This document shows, piece after piece, positions 27,332-36,342 of a stretch of DNA of 64,000 nt. The notes under the pieces are model-generated. The model did not search any database. It saw nothing but the letters and a program-made list of their open reading frames with translations, and had not been told where the DNA came from. The DNA lies in contig JBBCGG010000001.1 of assembly GCA_037200525.1 (NCBI GenBank), forward strand, positions 2,956,501 to 3,020,500. Reading direction: 5' to 3'. Position 1 is the first letter of the stretch. Each line of letters starts with the position of its first letter. The translations under genes were made by a program, and so were the position numbers. This stretch comes from Methylocella sp. Lineage in GTDB: Bacteria; Pseudomonadota; Alphaproteobacteria; Rhizobiales; Beijerinckiaceae.

Positions 27332-28069
27332 ATGCGGCAATTTTCAATTTCCCTTTTAACGCTCGCGCTCATGCTTGTCGTCGCCGGCTGCACTGGCGGC
27401 GGTCTCGATGATGAATCTTTGCCGCGGCCTTCCGATTACGAAATTCATGGCATCGACGTTTCGAAATATCAGGGCGATATAGATTGGAATAGCGTTCGCG
27501 CTTCAGGCGTTCAGTTCGCCTGGATTAAAGCCACCGAGGGCGGAGATCGTCTGGACGAGAAATTCGCGCAAAATTGGGAGGGGGCGAAGGCTGCAGGCAT
27601 ACCGCGCGGGGCCTATCATTTTGCCTATTGGTGCCGCCCCGCGGAAGAGCAGGCGGCATGGTTCAAGGCTAATGTGCCGAACGATCCGGACGCTTTGCCG
27701 CCTGTTCTCGATGTCGAATGGAACGGGCAATCGAAAACCTGTCCCAAACGCCTGCCGCGCGAGGTAGCCATCGAGCAGATGAAAATCATCCTCGCCGCGA
27801 TGGAGGAAGCCTATGGCAAGAAGCCGGTCATCTATACTTCAATCGATTTCCACCGTGACGTGATGCAGGGTGAGTTCAACGATTATACGATCTGGGTTCG
27901 CAGCGTGAAATGCCACCCGGCGCTGAAATATGGCGCGCGGCGTTGGCGGTTCTGGCAACACACGGCGGAAGGCCATGTCGCAGGCATCCGCGGCTATGTC
28001 GATCGCAATGCGTTCAACGGCACAGTCGCTGATTGGCAGGCCTGGCTGAAGATGGCCGCTCGGGCTTAA
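27332..28069 (+). CDS. GH25-family lysozyme, lipoprotein
   Basis: About 245 residues from ATG 27332 (the frame also opens at TTG 27293). The lipobox LVVAGC gives a lipidated Cys, so the enzyme is membrane-anchored in the periplasm or outer membrane. GH25 muramidase motifs follow: HGIDVSKYQGDIDW, AWIKATEGGD, GAYHFAYW, PPVLDVEW (catalytic Asp/Glu) and the C-terminal RWRFWQHTAEGHVAGIRGYV. It would cleave peptidoglycan glycan strands, perhaps in envelope remodelling. It is monocistronic and ends 5 bp before the T-tract of an antisense terminator. Confidence 0.9.
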   Translation: MRQFSISLLTLALMLVVAGCTGGGLDDESLPRPSDYEIHGIDVSKYQGDIDWNSVRASGVQFAWIKATEGGDRLDEKFAQNWEGAKAAGIPRGAYHFAYWCRPAEEQAAWFKANVPNDPDALPPVLDVEWNGQSKTCPKRLPREVAIEQMKIILAAMEEAYGKKPVIYTSIDFHRDVMQGEFNDYTIWVRSVKCHPALKYGARRWRFWQHTAEGHVAGIRGYVDRNAFNGTVADWQAWLKMAARA

Positions 28070-28073
28070 GCAT

Positions 28074-28106
28074 AAAAAAGAAGGGATGCCCGTTGAGGCA
28101 ACCCTT
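28074..28106 (-). terminator. Rho-independent terminator of the small antisense unit
   Basis: On the minus strand AAGGGTTGCC-tcaacg-GGCATCCCTT forms a 10-bp stem with one A-A mismatch, followed after one base by six T (28079-28074). It begins 6 nt after the stop of the 31-codon frame at 28113-28208. On the plus strand there is no T-run, so it is oriented for the minus strand. Confidence 0.75.
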
Positions 28107-28112
28107 CCATTG

Positions 28113-28208
28113 TCAGATCGCGGTCCACGATCCTCGATCGTCCAAGGAGGCGGAAACCTCAAAGGCATGAGTCCAGGTCAGGGCCCGCAACGTGAGACAA
28201 TGAGACAC
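28113..28208 (-). CDS. 31-residue small protein with an extreme Shine-Dalgarno site
   Basis: GTG start at 28208, stop TGA at 28115-28113. Seven bases upstream sits GGAGG inside GAAAGGAGGTGATCC (28224-28210), complementary to about 15 nt of the 16S rRNA 3' tail, far more than any neighbouring gene has. The peptide begins MSHCLTLRALTWTHAF and contains two Trp pairs in T-W contexts; no membrane helix. A promoter and a terminator bracket it tightly. It may be a real small protein, a leader-type regulatory peptide, or an RNA that titrates 16S tails. Family unknown. Confidence 0.5.
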   Translation of the reverse strand: MSHCLTLRALTWTHAFEVSASLDDRGSWTAI

Positions 28209-28209
28209 T

Positions 28210-28224
28210 GGATCACCTCCTTTC
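28210..28224 (-). promoter_or_regulatory. Ribosome-binding site complementary to the 16S rRNA tail
   Basis: Minus strand GAAAGGAGGTGATCC; the plus strand therefore reads like the 3' end of 16S rRNA (TGGATCACCTCCTTTC, 28209-28224). No other rRNA sequence surrounds it, so it is not an rRNA remnant. Spacing of GGAGG to the GTG start is 7 nt. Confidence 0.65.
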
Positions 28225-28244
28225 GAATCGTTGAAGATCGCTCG

Positions 28245-28272
28245 AATATAGGCTGAGCTTCGCCTTTTGCAA
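28245..28272 (-). promoter_or_regulatory. Sigma-70-like promoter for the small antisense unit
   Basis: Minus strand TTGCAA (28272-28267), 16-bp spacer, TATATT (28250-28245). The predicted start near 28238 leaves a leader of about 14 nt before the ribosome-binding site. Confidence 0.5.
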
Positions 28273-28355
28273 ACAGCGCGGTTTTAGCAACCGGTGTTTC
28301 GTCGGCGCTCGGTGGGCGCAATGAGGCCGAGGCTCAGGCCTGCAGGGCCGAGCGC

Positions 28356-29852
28356 TCAACGTTGTGCGGATGAGGGAATGGGATTTGACGCCGCGCTCGA
28401 CGAGCGACGAAAGAAGATCGAGTACAAGCTGAATAGCAACAAAAGCAAAATCGGCGCATCCCTTAGCACGGTTCCGATAAAGCCGTCCGATGTGTCCTCG
28501 AAAATGCTGTGCTGCAAGGCGATAAACATTAGAACGCTGACCGGAGTGGCGAGCCGAAAGCTCGAAATGCGCCCAAAGATCAAGAGTACGGGCAACATGA
28601 ATATGAAGGGATAAGTAATAAAGCCGATCACCCCCCAAGTTGCCAGACCTTCCATCGGGAGACCAAAATTAAGGAATGAAATGACTCCTGGCGCCCCCAT
28701 GCCGAGCTGCCAGGACATCCAGTCGCCCATGCCAACCCCAAGTTTAGGGCCAAGGAAACTTGGCCTGTTCATGTTAATGGACCTTTCCAAGGCCTCTGAG
28801 CCAAAGAGATTGTGCGACTTCGTAGCGTTGTAGACAGCGTCGAGAAGGCCAATGAAAGATAGTCTATTCAATACATTCGAGCGGTTGCCGTAATAGTCGT
28901 AAGGGGGGACCTCATTGAGGTCATCGAGCGAGCGATATTGTACGGTGTCGTTAACGACTTTACGGAAATTTGGGTCGACGATCATCTTTATCGCGGTCTC
29001 CTGACCCAATTCTATGAATTGCGTGATCTCCATCGTTCTCTGCGATCTGAGATACAAAATCAGGGGGGATAAGAATGACGAAAAAAACGCGGCAAATAGA
29101 ATGCCAACAACAATGTAGCGAAAATGCAGCGCTCTATATATAAAAGCTACGACTCCAATTCCAATAAGGCAGTTCAGAAGAAAACCTCTTTCATTGAGGG
29201 CAATCACAGCAAGAAGAATGAACAAAAACATAAAAATAAGCAAAGGAGTAAATAAGCTTCGTCCATTAGATTTTTCGATACTGTATGAAGCTTCCGCAAT
29301 GAAGCCCAGCGCACACAAAGTCGAAAGCGTAGAAGCCAAATTGAAAACTATTCCTGCGCTGGCGACGCCTTCTGCGGGTTTTAGACGGCCGGCAATCACC
29401 ACGCCCACGAAACCAATGCTATAGGCGATCGGCGCAAGTTTCCGTAAACTCTGCAAATCCGTCGGAAAGGGAAACAACGTCGTTCCGGGATCCAATTTAC
29501 GCGCTAACAATATGACGGAAGTTTCGATAATCATAAGAAGCAAAGTTAACGCATAAGTCGGATACGGGTCGAACAAGTTGCTTTCCAGGGTTTGCCCATG
29601 AAACGTCTTTGCTAAAAGCGCCACACCCAGATAACGAGTGCTAAACACAAGCGCGAAAATAGAATAAAGATCGCGGCCAAATATGTGTAATGGGATAAAC
29701 GTGACTGTAATTGCGGCCACGCACATAAAAACAATAAGCGGGTTTGCGCCCAGGAACAGTTGCGCGATCCCCAACGTGCTTACCGCAGCCAGCGGAAAGA
29801 CAATCGGAACTCGCGTCGCCTTTATATCAATCACGCCGATTGCGATGGCCAC
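28356..29852 (-). CDS. Wzy/O-antigen-polymerase-like membrane protein
   Basis: 498 residues, about twelve hydrophobic segments over the whole length, with one large polar loop (about residues 285-385, containing DYYGNRSNVLNRLSFIGLLD and GVGMGDWMSWQLGMG). This layout is typical of O-antigen or exopolysaccharide polymerases (Wzy, EpsG-like), which have little sequence identity. AT-richer than the surrounding core genes. Neighbouring GT4-acetyltransferase at 30509 supports a polysaccharide role. The specific reaction is inferred. Confidence 0.65.
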   Translation of the reverse strand: MAIAIGVIDIKATRVPIVFPLAAVSTLGIAQLFLGANPLIVFMCVAAITVTFIPLHIFGRDLYSIFALVFSTRYLGVALLAKTFHGQTLESNLFDPYPTYALTLLLMIIETSVILLARKLDPGTTLFPFPTDLQSLRKLAPIAYSIGFVGVVIAGRLKPAEGVASAGIVFNLASTLSTLCALGFIAEASYSIEKSNGRSLFTPLLIFMFLFILLAVIALNERGFLLNCLIGIGVVAFIYRALHFRYIVVGILFAAFFSSFLSPLILYLRSQRTMEITQFIELGQETAIKMIVDPNFRKVVNDTVQYRSLDDLNEVPPYDYYGNRSNVLNRLSFIGLLDAVYNATKSHNLFGSEALERSINMNRPSFLGPKLGVGMGDWMSWQLGMGAPGVISFLNFGLPMEGLATWGVIGFITYPFIFMLPVLLIFGRISSFRLATPVSVLMFIALQHSIFEDTSDGFIGTVLRDAPILLLLLFSLYSIFFRRSSSAASNPIPSSAQR

Positions 29853-30508
29853 TTCGTCACCCTTTGATTCGCCAGGACCAGTCTGATCCGATGTTAGATT
29901 CGCAACTTCGGCCTCAAGCCCGCGCAGAGCTTTCTGCGCTGAGGACGGCGTCTGATATCTCTACGCGATGCGGCAGTCACAATATTTGCAACTGCACTGC
30001 TTAATATATCATGATGGAGTAAGAGCGTCTGCGGGGTGAATCGAGAATTGCTGCCGGCGGCGATCCAAGGTCTTCGCGATATGGCCGCCAAAATCTTCGC
30101 CAAATCAACGTGAAGATCCCTTGAGGCCGATGCGCGATGATCCCGCCCGTCCAATCGAAAGGCGCAACGCTCAATCGTTGTCAGACGAGCGGCCGCGATC
30201 TTCGTCAGAGATAAGGCTGGAGCCGGGCTTCTTGGAATAAATAATTCTGGTGTGGGTGCGCGCGGTGAGACGCAATCTTGTTTATAAGCTGGTTCATCGC
30301 AAACATTGTCGCCTGCGCTACTACTGCACGAAAATTAAATATCGATCCAATTATTTTGCAGAAACTGGCATTACTTTGCATTGCCTTAATTGCTGAGTTG
30401 GCATACAGAAATATAGATAACTCTTGTCTGTTATATGCTATCGCAGAGGTGGCCCGCATTGGCGCGCGTCAGCCTCGTTCGAGCGAAACCAGCGAATCGT
30501 GATTGCCA
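29853..30508. other. Divergent intergenic region between polysaccharide genes
   Basis: About 655 bp, moderately AT-rich toward 30240-30430. No supported gene; the short frames have no start signals or motifs. Promoters for the two divergent genes are expected here. Confidence 0.5.
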
Positions 30509-32314
30509 ATGATCATTTTGCACGTCATAGCGACCGTCAATCCCGAATACGGCGGACCAATCGAAGGAATATTCGCTTCAGCGGCGGCGCTCCTCGAAAA
30601 TGGTTGCGATCGCGAAATTTTGTCTCTCGATATTCCGAGCGATCCTTGGGTTAGAACGTGTCCTTTGCCGGTGTACCCTCAAGGCGACAGCAACCCGAGA
30701 TACCTCGCCTGGCGCCGGAAAGTTCCGTGGCTACGCTACGGTTATAGCCCAAATTTCATTCCTTGGCTCAAAGAGAACGCCAAGCGATATGATGCAATCG
30801 TCATCAACGGTTTATGGAATTTTACTTCCCTGGCCGCTTGGCGCGCGCTGTCCAAGACCGACGCGCGCTATTTCGTCTACACCCACGGCATGCTCGATCC
30901 GTATTTCAACAAGGCGTTTCCAATCAAGGCTGTCTTCAAGCAGCTTCTTTGGTGGTTCAGCGAGGGGCGATTGGTTAATAACGCCTCGGCGGTGATGTTT
31001 GTGTCGGAAGAGGAGCGCGTTCTCGCGCGTAAATCGTTTTGGCCGTACCGGGCCAACGAGAGAGTTGTGCCTTATGGGATAATAGATCCAAGCGGCGATC
31101 CAGAAGCTCAGATCAAGGCATTTCGCACCGCATTTCCCGAGATTGCAGAGCGCAGATTCATATTGTTTCTGAGCCGCATTCATCCGAAAAAGGGCTGTGA
31201 TTTGCTGGTGAATGCGTTTGCTAGCGTCGCCGCAAAAGATCCGACTTTGGATCTCGTCATAGCTGGCCCCGATTCCGTCGGTTCGGTCAAGCAACTGCAA
31301 AATATGGCCAGTGATCTTGGCGTGGCGGATCGCATTCATTGGCCGGGAATGTTGAAAGGAGATCTGAAGTGGGGCGCGTTTCGCGCCGCCGAAGGTTTCG
31401 TTCTTCCCTCGCATCAGGAAAACTTCGGCATCGTCGTCGCCGAGTCCATGGCGTGTTCGACGCCGGTTTTGACGACGCGGAAGGTTGCGACATGGCGAGA
31501 GGTCGAGGAATGCCGCGCCGGCTTTGTCGAGAACGATGATTTGGATGGGGTGAGGCGTCTGCTTGAGCGCTTCATTGATCTCTCCGCCAAGGAGAGGCGG
31601 GAAATGGGTCAGCGCGCGCGCGAGGGCTTTATCAAGAAATTCGACATAGCGTCGATGACGCCGCAGTTGATTGAAGCAATGCGGCGTCCTAGCGGCGGCG
31701 ATAGCAAGAAGCTCGACGCCAAATTTCTTGACGCGGAAAAAACGCGTCCGCTTGAAGGAGGTCCGACTTATTCGCTCGCGCACCGCGCTTTTCGAGCCGT
31801 CTGGACCGTTGCATGGCTTCTTCTGGCGTCTTGGACGCCACCGCCGCTGCACCCTTGGCGGCGGGCGTTGCTGAGGCTTTTTGGCGCAAAGATCGCGCCT
31901 ACGGCGGTTGTCTATGGCAGCGCGAAAATCTGGTACCCGCCGAATCTCGAGCTCGGACCATTCGCCAAAGTCGCCCCAAATGTGACCGTCTATTCGGTCG
32001 AAAAAATCACGCTCCAAGATTATGCGATCGTATCCCAGGGGGCCAATCTGTGCTCCGCCGGACACGATGTGGAAGACGTTCATTTTCAGACCACGGCGCG
32101 GCCGATCACGATCGGCAAGCGCGCATGGGTTGCCGCCGAAGCTTTTGTCGGTCCTGGCGTTACGGTCGGGGAGGGCGCGGTATTGGGCGCGCGTGGATGT
32201 GCGTTCCGCGATCTCGAGCCATGGACCATTTACGGCGGCAACCCCGCCCGCAAACTTAGACCGCGGCGCGTCCGCTTTGCCGACGCCGGCGCTCAAGGCT
32301 CTAGCGACGTTTAA
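30509..32314 (+). CDS. GT4 glycosyltransferase fused to a WcaF-like acetyltransferase
   Basis: 601 residues from ATG 30509. Residues 1 to about 390 are a GT-B glycosyltransferase: N-terminal VNPEYGGPIEG, sugar-nucleotide region FLSRIHPKKGCDLLVNAFA, and VLPSHQENFGIVVAESMACS containing the E-x7-E motif of GT4. After a linker, about 445-595 form a left-handed beta-helix acyltransferase with hexapeptide repeats (IAPTAVVYGSAKIW, VGPGVTVGEGAVLGARG) and the WcaF-type end DLEPWTIYGGNPARKLRPR. The fusion would add a sugar and O-acetylate the same repeat unit. It belongs with the polymerase upstream on the other strand. Confidence 0.85.
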   Translation: MIILHVIATVNPEYGGPIEGIFASAAALLENGCDREILSLDIPSDPWVRTCPLPVYPQGDSNPRYLAWRRKVPWLRYGYSPNFIPWLKENAKRYDAIVINGLWNFTSLAAWRALSKTDARYFVYTHGMLDPYFNKAFPIKAVFKQLLWWFSEGRLVNNASAVMFVSEEERVLARKSFWPYRANERVVPYGIIDPSGDPEAQIKAFRTAFPEIAERRFILFLSRIHPKKGCDLLVNAFASVAAKDPTLDLVIAGPDSVGSVKQLQNMASDLGVADRIHWPGMLKGDLKWGAFRAAEGFVLPSHQENFGIVVAESMACSTPVLTTRKVATWREVEECRAGFVENDDLDGVRRLLERFIDLSAKERREMGQRAREGFIKKFDIASMTPQLIEAMRRPSGGDSKKLDAKFLDAEKTRPLEGGPTYSLAHRAFRAVWTVAWLLLASWTPPPLHPWRRALLRLFGAKIAPTAVVYGSAKIWYPPNLELGPFAKVAPNVTVYSVEKITLQDYAIVSQGANLCSAGHDVEDVHFQTTARPITIGKRAWVAAEAFVGPGVTVGEGAVLGARGCAFRDLEPWTIYGGNPARKLRPRRVRFADAGAQGSSDV

Positions 32315-32511
32315 GTTTGCGGATGCGCCTCGCGCGAGAGCGTGAATATTTTAGCGCAAATCAATATTGCTCCCTCGCCTATTAGAACGCATGATCTTGT
32401 CTGGAAAGCTCGCCGCTTTTGGCCAGGGCGTTTTGACTGGCGCGTTTTGGGAATCATATTATCGGGGGTTCTGAGACCGGATTTCCAACCTGATGGAAGG
32501 AAGAGAGGCGT

Positions 32512-33498
32512 ATGAGAACCGTCGTCTGTTCAGGCCTCGGTCGAGACGTTTCCGCTTTGGGTTTTGGCTGCGCGTCGCTGGGTTCGCGCATCTCTGAGGC
32601 GCAAGGGCGTCGCGCCCTCGATTACGCATTCGAGCGCGGCGTAAGCTGGTATGACGTGGCTCCGCCAGATGGCGGCGGCGAGGCGGAAACCATATTAGGA
32701 AAGTTCCTGGTCGGGCGCCGGGATCGGGTGGCGATCTGCACAAAAGTTGGCATCGCCCGACCAATGCTTTCGCCTTTGATGCGCTTCATGACCGTTATCA
32801 AGCGCGGCGCCTTAAGGGCCTTTCCGGAATTATGGACCACCGTCGACGCTGGCTCGAAATCGAATAGGATAAGAGAGCCGTTGCGGGGCGACTTGATTGA
32901 ATCGTCGCTTGCCGAGAGCCTGCGCCGCCTGCGCACCGATTATGTTGATGTGTTGGCCTTGCAGGAACCGCGCGCAGAGGATTTTGCCGATTCGACGATC
33001 CTGGCGGCGCTGCGGCGCGTTGTCGAGAAGGGCTATGTTCGTTGTCTGTCCATCGTCGGGGAGCCCGATGCGGTCGCAGCCGGCGTCGCTTCCGGGCTGT
33101 TTCGAATCGTCCAGTGCCGCGACAATCCATTTCATCAAACCATCGACGAGGTGCGCTCCAAACTGTCTGGCGATCCTTCATTTTTTTTCGTCACGCAAAA
33201 CGCCTTTGGCGCAGGAGCGCATGAGCGCTTGTCTCATCTTTTGGTTGGAGACGGCGGTCGTCTCGGAGCCCTTGCCTCTCAACTGGCGTATGGGCCGCCT
33301 TTTATGGCGAGCGAAATACTTCTCGATTATGCGTTCGGAAACAATCCGGCGGGCGTTGTCGTCGCTTCGATGTCCCATCAGGCGCACATCGACGCGAACT
33401 GCGCGAGGGCGTCGCGAGCGCCACGCACTGACGTCGTGGAGTTTGTCAATAAGACGATGCTGACATCTCCCGCCAACAAACTTGCGCGTTATGTGTAA
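32512..33498 (+). CDS. Aldo/keto reductase-family protein with altered catalytic tetrad
   Basis: 328 residues with a recognisable AKR barrel: LGFGCASLGS near the N-terminus, ERGVSWYDVAPPDG, ICTKVG and LRRLRTDYVDVLALQEPR. Asp48 and Lys78 of the usual Asp-Tyr-Lys-His tetrad are present, but the Tyr position is Asp53 and the His position is Gln151. Loss of the proton-donating Tyr argues against normal carbonyl reduction; it may be a binding or regulatory relative or catalyse another reaction. It follows the glycosyltransferase fusion by about 200 bp on the same strand and may act on the same polysaccharide pathway. Confidence 0.75.
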   Translation: MRTVVCSGLGRDVSALGFGCASLGSRISEAQGRRALDYAFERGVSWYDVAPPDGGGEAETILGKFLVGRRDRVAICTKVGIARPMLSPLMRFMTVIKRGALRAFPELWTTVDAGSKSNRIREPLRGDLIESSLAESLRRLRTDYVDVLALQEPRAEDFADSTILAALRRVVEKGYVRCLSIVGEPDAVAAGVASGLFRIVQCRDNPFHQTIDEVRSKLSGDPSFFFVTQNAFGAGAHERLSHLLVGDGGRLGALASQLAYGPPFMASEILLDYAFGNNPAGVVVASMSHQAHIDANCARASRAPRTDVVEFVNKTMLTSPANKLARYV

Positions 33499-33533
33499 CT
33501 TGGCGTCTCTCTTAATTGGCCGGAGCGAAATTT

Positions 33534-34328
33534 CTATCCGGCCAGCGCGCACGCGTGATCAAGCAGGCTTTCGGCGTGGGCGTGTCCGGCTCTGGGCGAG
33601 CGGTCGGACAGGAGGATAAACCCCTCCTTTCCGTCCTCGAGTTTTGCGCCGATTACCGCCAGCGTCTCCTCGCCCATCGGGTGCCGCAACGCGCGCGCGT
33701 CCTCTGCGAGCAAGGCGAAAGGATCGGGTTCGGGTTCCGCGCCGTCGATGCGTCGCGCGCGATAAGTGTGGCCGCCGAGATCGAGGTAGGCCCATTGCGC
33801 GGTGATCTTCGACGCTTGGGTCCACAGCGCTTCGCGCACATCAGGACGGATGCAGTCGACATGAATGTGGAGTTGGTCCTGGGTGCGCGCGTTCGCGGCG
33901 TTGATCGCCATGCCGATCGCGTCGCGCGGCAGCTCCTTGTTGGCGCGCTCGGAAACCATGCGGCGGGCGGACCACGCCGCGCGCCAGTAGTTTGGCAGCT
34001 CCGAGGTTCCGACCAGCGGGCTCTCAATGCCCGCAAGGCGGCGGGTCGGGATCAGCAGAAATTGCGTTTTGCCGAAGATATCCTTCAGAATCGCCCAACC
34101 GGTGTCTTCGCCGCTCGCCAGATTCACTTCGGAGCAGGGGGCCGGGATGTGGGCCCGCATCTCGTCGACGACGCACAGCCCGTGCACGACCATCCATAAG
34201 GCGTCGCGATCCGCAGCCGCCACGGCTGCGCCCAAGGCCAATACAGCGACAGCGCAGGCAGACGCTGCGATCTTCAGCTGGCGGCGTTTCTTTGATTTGG
34301 GTTTTTGTCGGGTGAAGGTCAGAGGCAT
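33534..34328 (-). CDS. cdh: CDP-diacylglycerol diphosphatase
   Basis: About 264 residues from ATG 34328; the frame extends to 34418 but that leader has no export logic. An N-terminal hydrophobic segment (IAASACAVAVLALGAAVAAA) after a basic stretch is a signal anchor. The HIT-like active site QLHIHVDC, together with VVHGLCVVDE and NYWRAAWSARRMV, identifies the Cdh family, which hydrolyses CDP-diacylglycerol to phosphatidate and CMP at the membrane. Monocistronic. Confidence 0.88.
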   Translation of the reverse strand: MPLTFTRQKPKSKKRRQLKIAASACAVAVLALGAAVAAADRDALWMVVHGLCVVDEMRAHIPAPCSEVNLASGEDTGWAILKDIFGKTQFLLIPTRRLAGIESPLVGTSELPNYWRAAWSARRMVSERANKELPRDAIGMAINAANARTQDQLHIHVDCIRPDVREALWTQASKITAQWAYLDLGGHTYRARRIDGAEPEPDPFALLAEDARALRHPMGEETLAVIGAKLEDGKEGFILLSDRSPRAGHAHAESLLDHACALAG

Positions 34329-34595
34329 CTTTGCGAGGGGAAAACCAGCATGCGCCCCTCGGATGAAGCCGGCGGGCGCAAAAGCGACGTTCTTGATCTT
34401 GTGCAGCAATATCGGCAACGTCCCAGTAATTTGGCTCAGGGCCGCAAGCTACGCCGTCCCCGGACAATGCTATCTATAGCATAGCAAATTGGAGTCCGTG
34501 ACATAGGCATTTTTCGGCATTGCGGCGGTGTGTGAAATTGCACATGGCGAAAGAGCGCCGATGCGTTCGTCAAGCCTATGCTTGGCGGGGGTGCG

Positions 34596-36125
34596 CTAGC
34601 GCCTTAGCTTGGCGAGAACCGGCGAGGTCAAACGCGTCGGGCGCGTCATGTCCTCAATGCCCAGCAAGTCGTGCAATTCGGCGGCGGTCATCAAGCCTTC
34701 TTCAAGGATGACGTCGGCAACCTTGCGCCCTTCGTCGAGCGCACGGCGCGCGACATGCGAGCAGGTCTCATAGCCAAGTATTGGCCCCAGAACCGTAACG
34801 AGACCAATGCTGTTTTCGACAAGCTCGCGGCAGCGCTCGCGATTCGCTTCAATTCCGGTGACGCAGCGCTGCGTCAGGGTGTCGATCGCGGCGGTCAGCA
34901 TGCGCAACGACGTAAGGATGCAGTAGCCGATCGTTGGTTCGAACGCATTGAGCTGGAGTTGTCCGCCCTCGGCGCACATCGTCACGGTCAGATCATGGCC
35001 GATGACAAGATAGGCGACCTGACTGACCGCTTCGGGGATCACCGGATTGATCTTGCCTGGCATGATCGACGAACCGGCCTGGACCGCCGGGAGGCGAATT
35101 TCCCCGAAGCCGGCGCGCGGACCGGAGGAAAGCAGGCGCAGATCATTGCAGATTTTCGAAAGCTTCACCGCGATGCGCTTGAGGACGCCCGAAAACAAAA
35201 CGAAGGCTCCCATGTCCGATGTCGCCTCAATCAGATTTTCGGCAAGCACCATGCGTTCATCCGATAAGCGCGCGAGTTCGGCGACGGCGAGCGATGCATA
35301 GCGCGGATCGGTGTTGATGCCGGTGCCGATTGCTGTGGCCCCGAGATTGACTTCCCGGAACAGGCTGGCTGCCTCCTGCAGCCGGTCGACATCCTCTTTG
35401 ATCGTCACATGGAACGCGTCAAACTCCTGGCCGAGCGTCATCGGCACCGCATCCTGAAGTTGCGTGCGGCCAATTTTGAGCACATCGCCGAATTCGACCG
35501 CCTTCGCCTTGAATGCAAAGGCGAGATCCTGCAGCGCCTGCGCCAGCGACTTCGCGCCGAAGATCATGGCGAGGCGTAATGCCGTAGGGTAAGCGTCATT
35601 AGTGGACTGAGCCATGTTGACGTCGTCGATCGGGTGCAGCGCTGCATACTCGCCCCGTGACTTGCCCATAAGCTCCAGCGCGAGATTGGCGACAACCTCG
35701 TTCGCGTTCATATTCGTCGAAGTGCCGGCGCCGCCCTGCACAGCGTCGACGACGAATTGATCGAGAAAACGCCTGTCCTTGGCGATGAGGTCGCAGGCGC
35801 GATCGATGGCCTCCGCCTTCGCGACGGACAAATGCCCGAGGCGCCGATTGGCCCGCGCCGCCGCCTGTTTGACGAGCGCCAAAGCGCGCACAAGCTCCGG
35901 GAAATGTCCGATCGGAACGCCAGTGATAGGGAAATTCTCCACCGACCGCAAAGTATGAACGCCCCAATAGACATCGGCGGGAATATCAGCTTCGCCAAGA
36001 AGATCGTGCTCTCGTCTGGTCATCGCACTGGCGAGGTCGATGGAGCGGGTAGTCGCCAGCGCAAGCTTTATCGGGGGAGGCTCCGATGAAGCGGCGACGA
36101 TTTTTTGGGCATTGGCTTTAGTCAT
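34596..36125 (-). CDS. aspA: Aspartate ammonia-lyase
   Basis: 509 residues, slightly longer than usual because of an N-terminal lead of about 38 residues before REHDLLGEADIPADVYWGVH. Fumarase/aspartase superfamily regions are intact: GGAGTSTNMNANEVVANLAL, the LHPIDDVNMAQSTNDAYPTA block, TQLQDAVPMTLGQEF and the signature loop GSSIMPGKINPV with its catalytic Ser. It releases ammonia from aspartate to give fumarate. A fumarase assignment is excluded by the aspartase-type VNMAQSTND and C-terminal region. Monocistronic. Confidence 0.9.
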   Translation of the reverse strand: MTKANAQKIVAASSEPPPIKLALATTRSIDLASAMTRREHDLLGEADIPADVYWGVHTLRSVENFPITGVPIGHFPELVRALALVKQAAARANRRLGHLSVAKAEAIDRACDLIAKDRRFLDQFVVDAVQGGAGTSTNMNANEVVANLALELMGKSRGEYAALHPIDDVNMAQSTNDAYPTALRLAMIFGAKSLAQALQDLAFAFKAKAVEFGDVLKIGRTQLQDAVPMTLGQEFDAFHVTIKEDVDRLQEAASLFREVNLGATAIGTGINTDPRYASLAVAELARLSDERMVLAENLIEATSDMGAFVLFSGVLKRIAVKLSKICNDLRLLSSGPRAGFGEIRLPAVQAGSSIMPGKINPVIPEAVSQVAYLVIGHDLTVTMCAEGGQLQLNAFEPTIGYCILTSLRMLTAAIDTLTQRCVTGIEANRERCRELVENSIGLVTVLGPILGYETCSHVARRALDEGRKVADVILEEGLMTAAELHDLLGIEDMTRPTRLTSPVLAKLRR

Positions 36126-36342
36126 GGGCCAAAATCCGTTGAGTTTGAGCTTGTCGGCCTTTTGGACAATTTGAGCTTATTGCAACATGTAGGCGCTTTT
36201 TTGCTAATCGCTCGTTACGAATGCTCGCCGCGCGCCCATTTTCCGCAAATATCGGTTCGAAAAACCGCGAAATCGGAGATTTGCTGCAAGATTGTGATAG
36301 ATAAAGGTTCAGCAATCGCGGCAACCAATCGGAGCGCTTTTG

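Noticed and set aside
28209-28224. TGGATCACCTCCTTTC looked like the 3' end of a 16S rRNA gene
   Set aside because: No other rRNA sequence surrounds it; on the other strand it is a Shine-Dalgarno site 7 bp before a GTG start.
28213-28638. A 141-codon minus-strand frame overlapping the small unit's promoter
   Set aside because: His/Arg-rich shadow of intergenic and polymerase-end sequence with no support.
30812-32296. A minus-strand frame of about 494 codons
   Set aside because: Antisense shadow of the GT4-acetyltransferase fusion with no motifs of its own.
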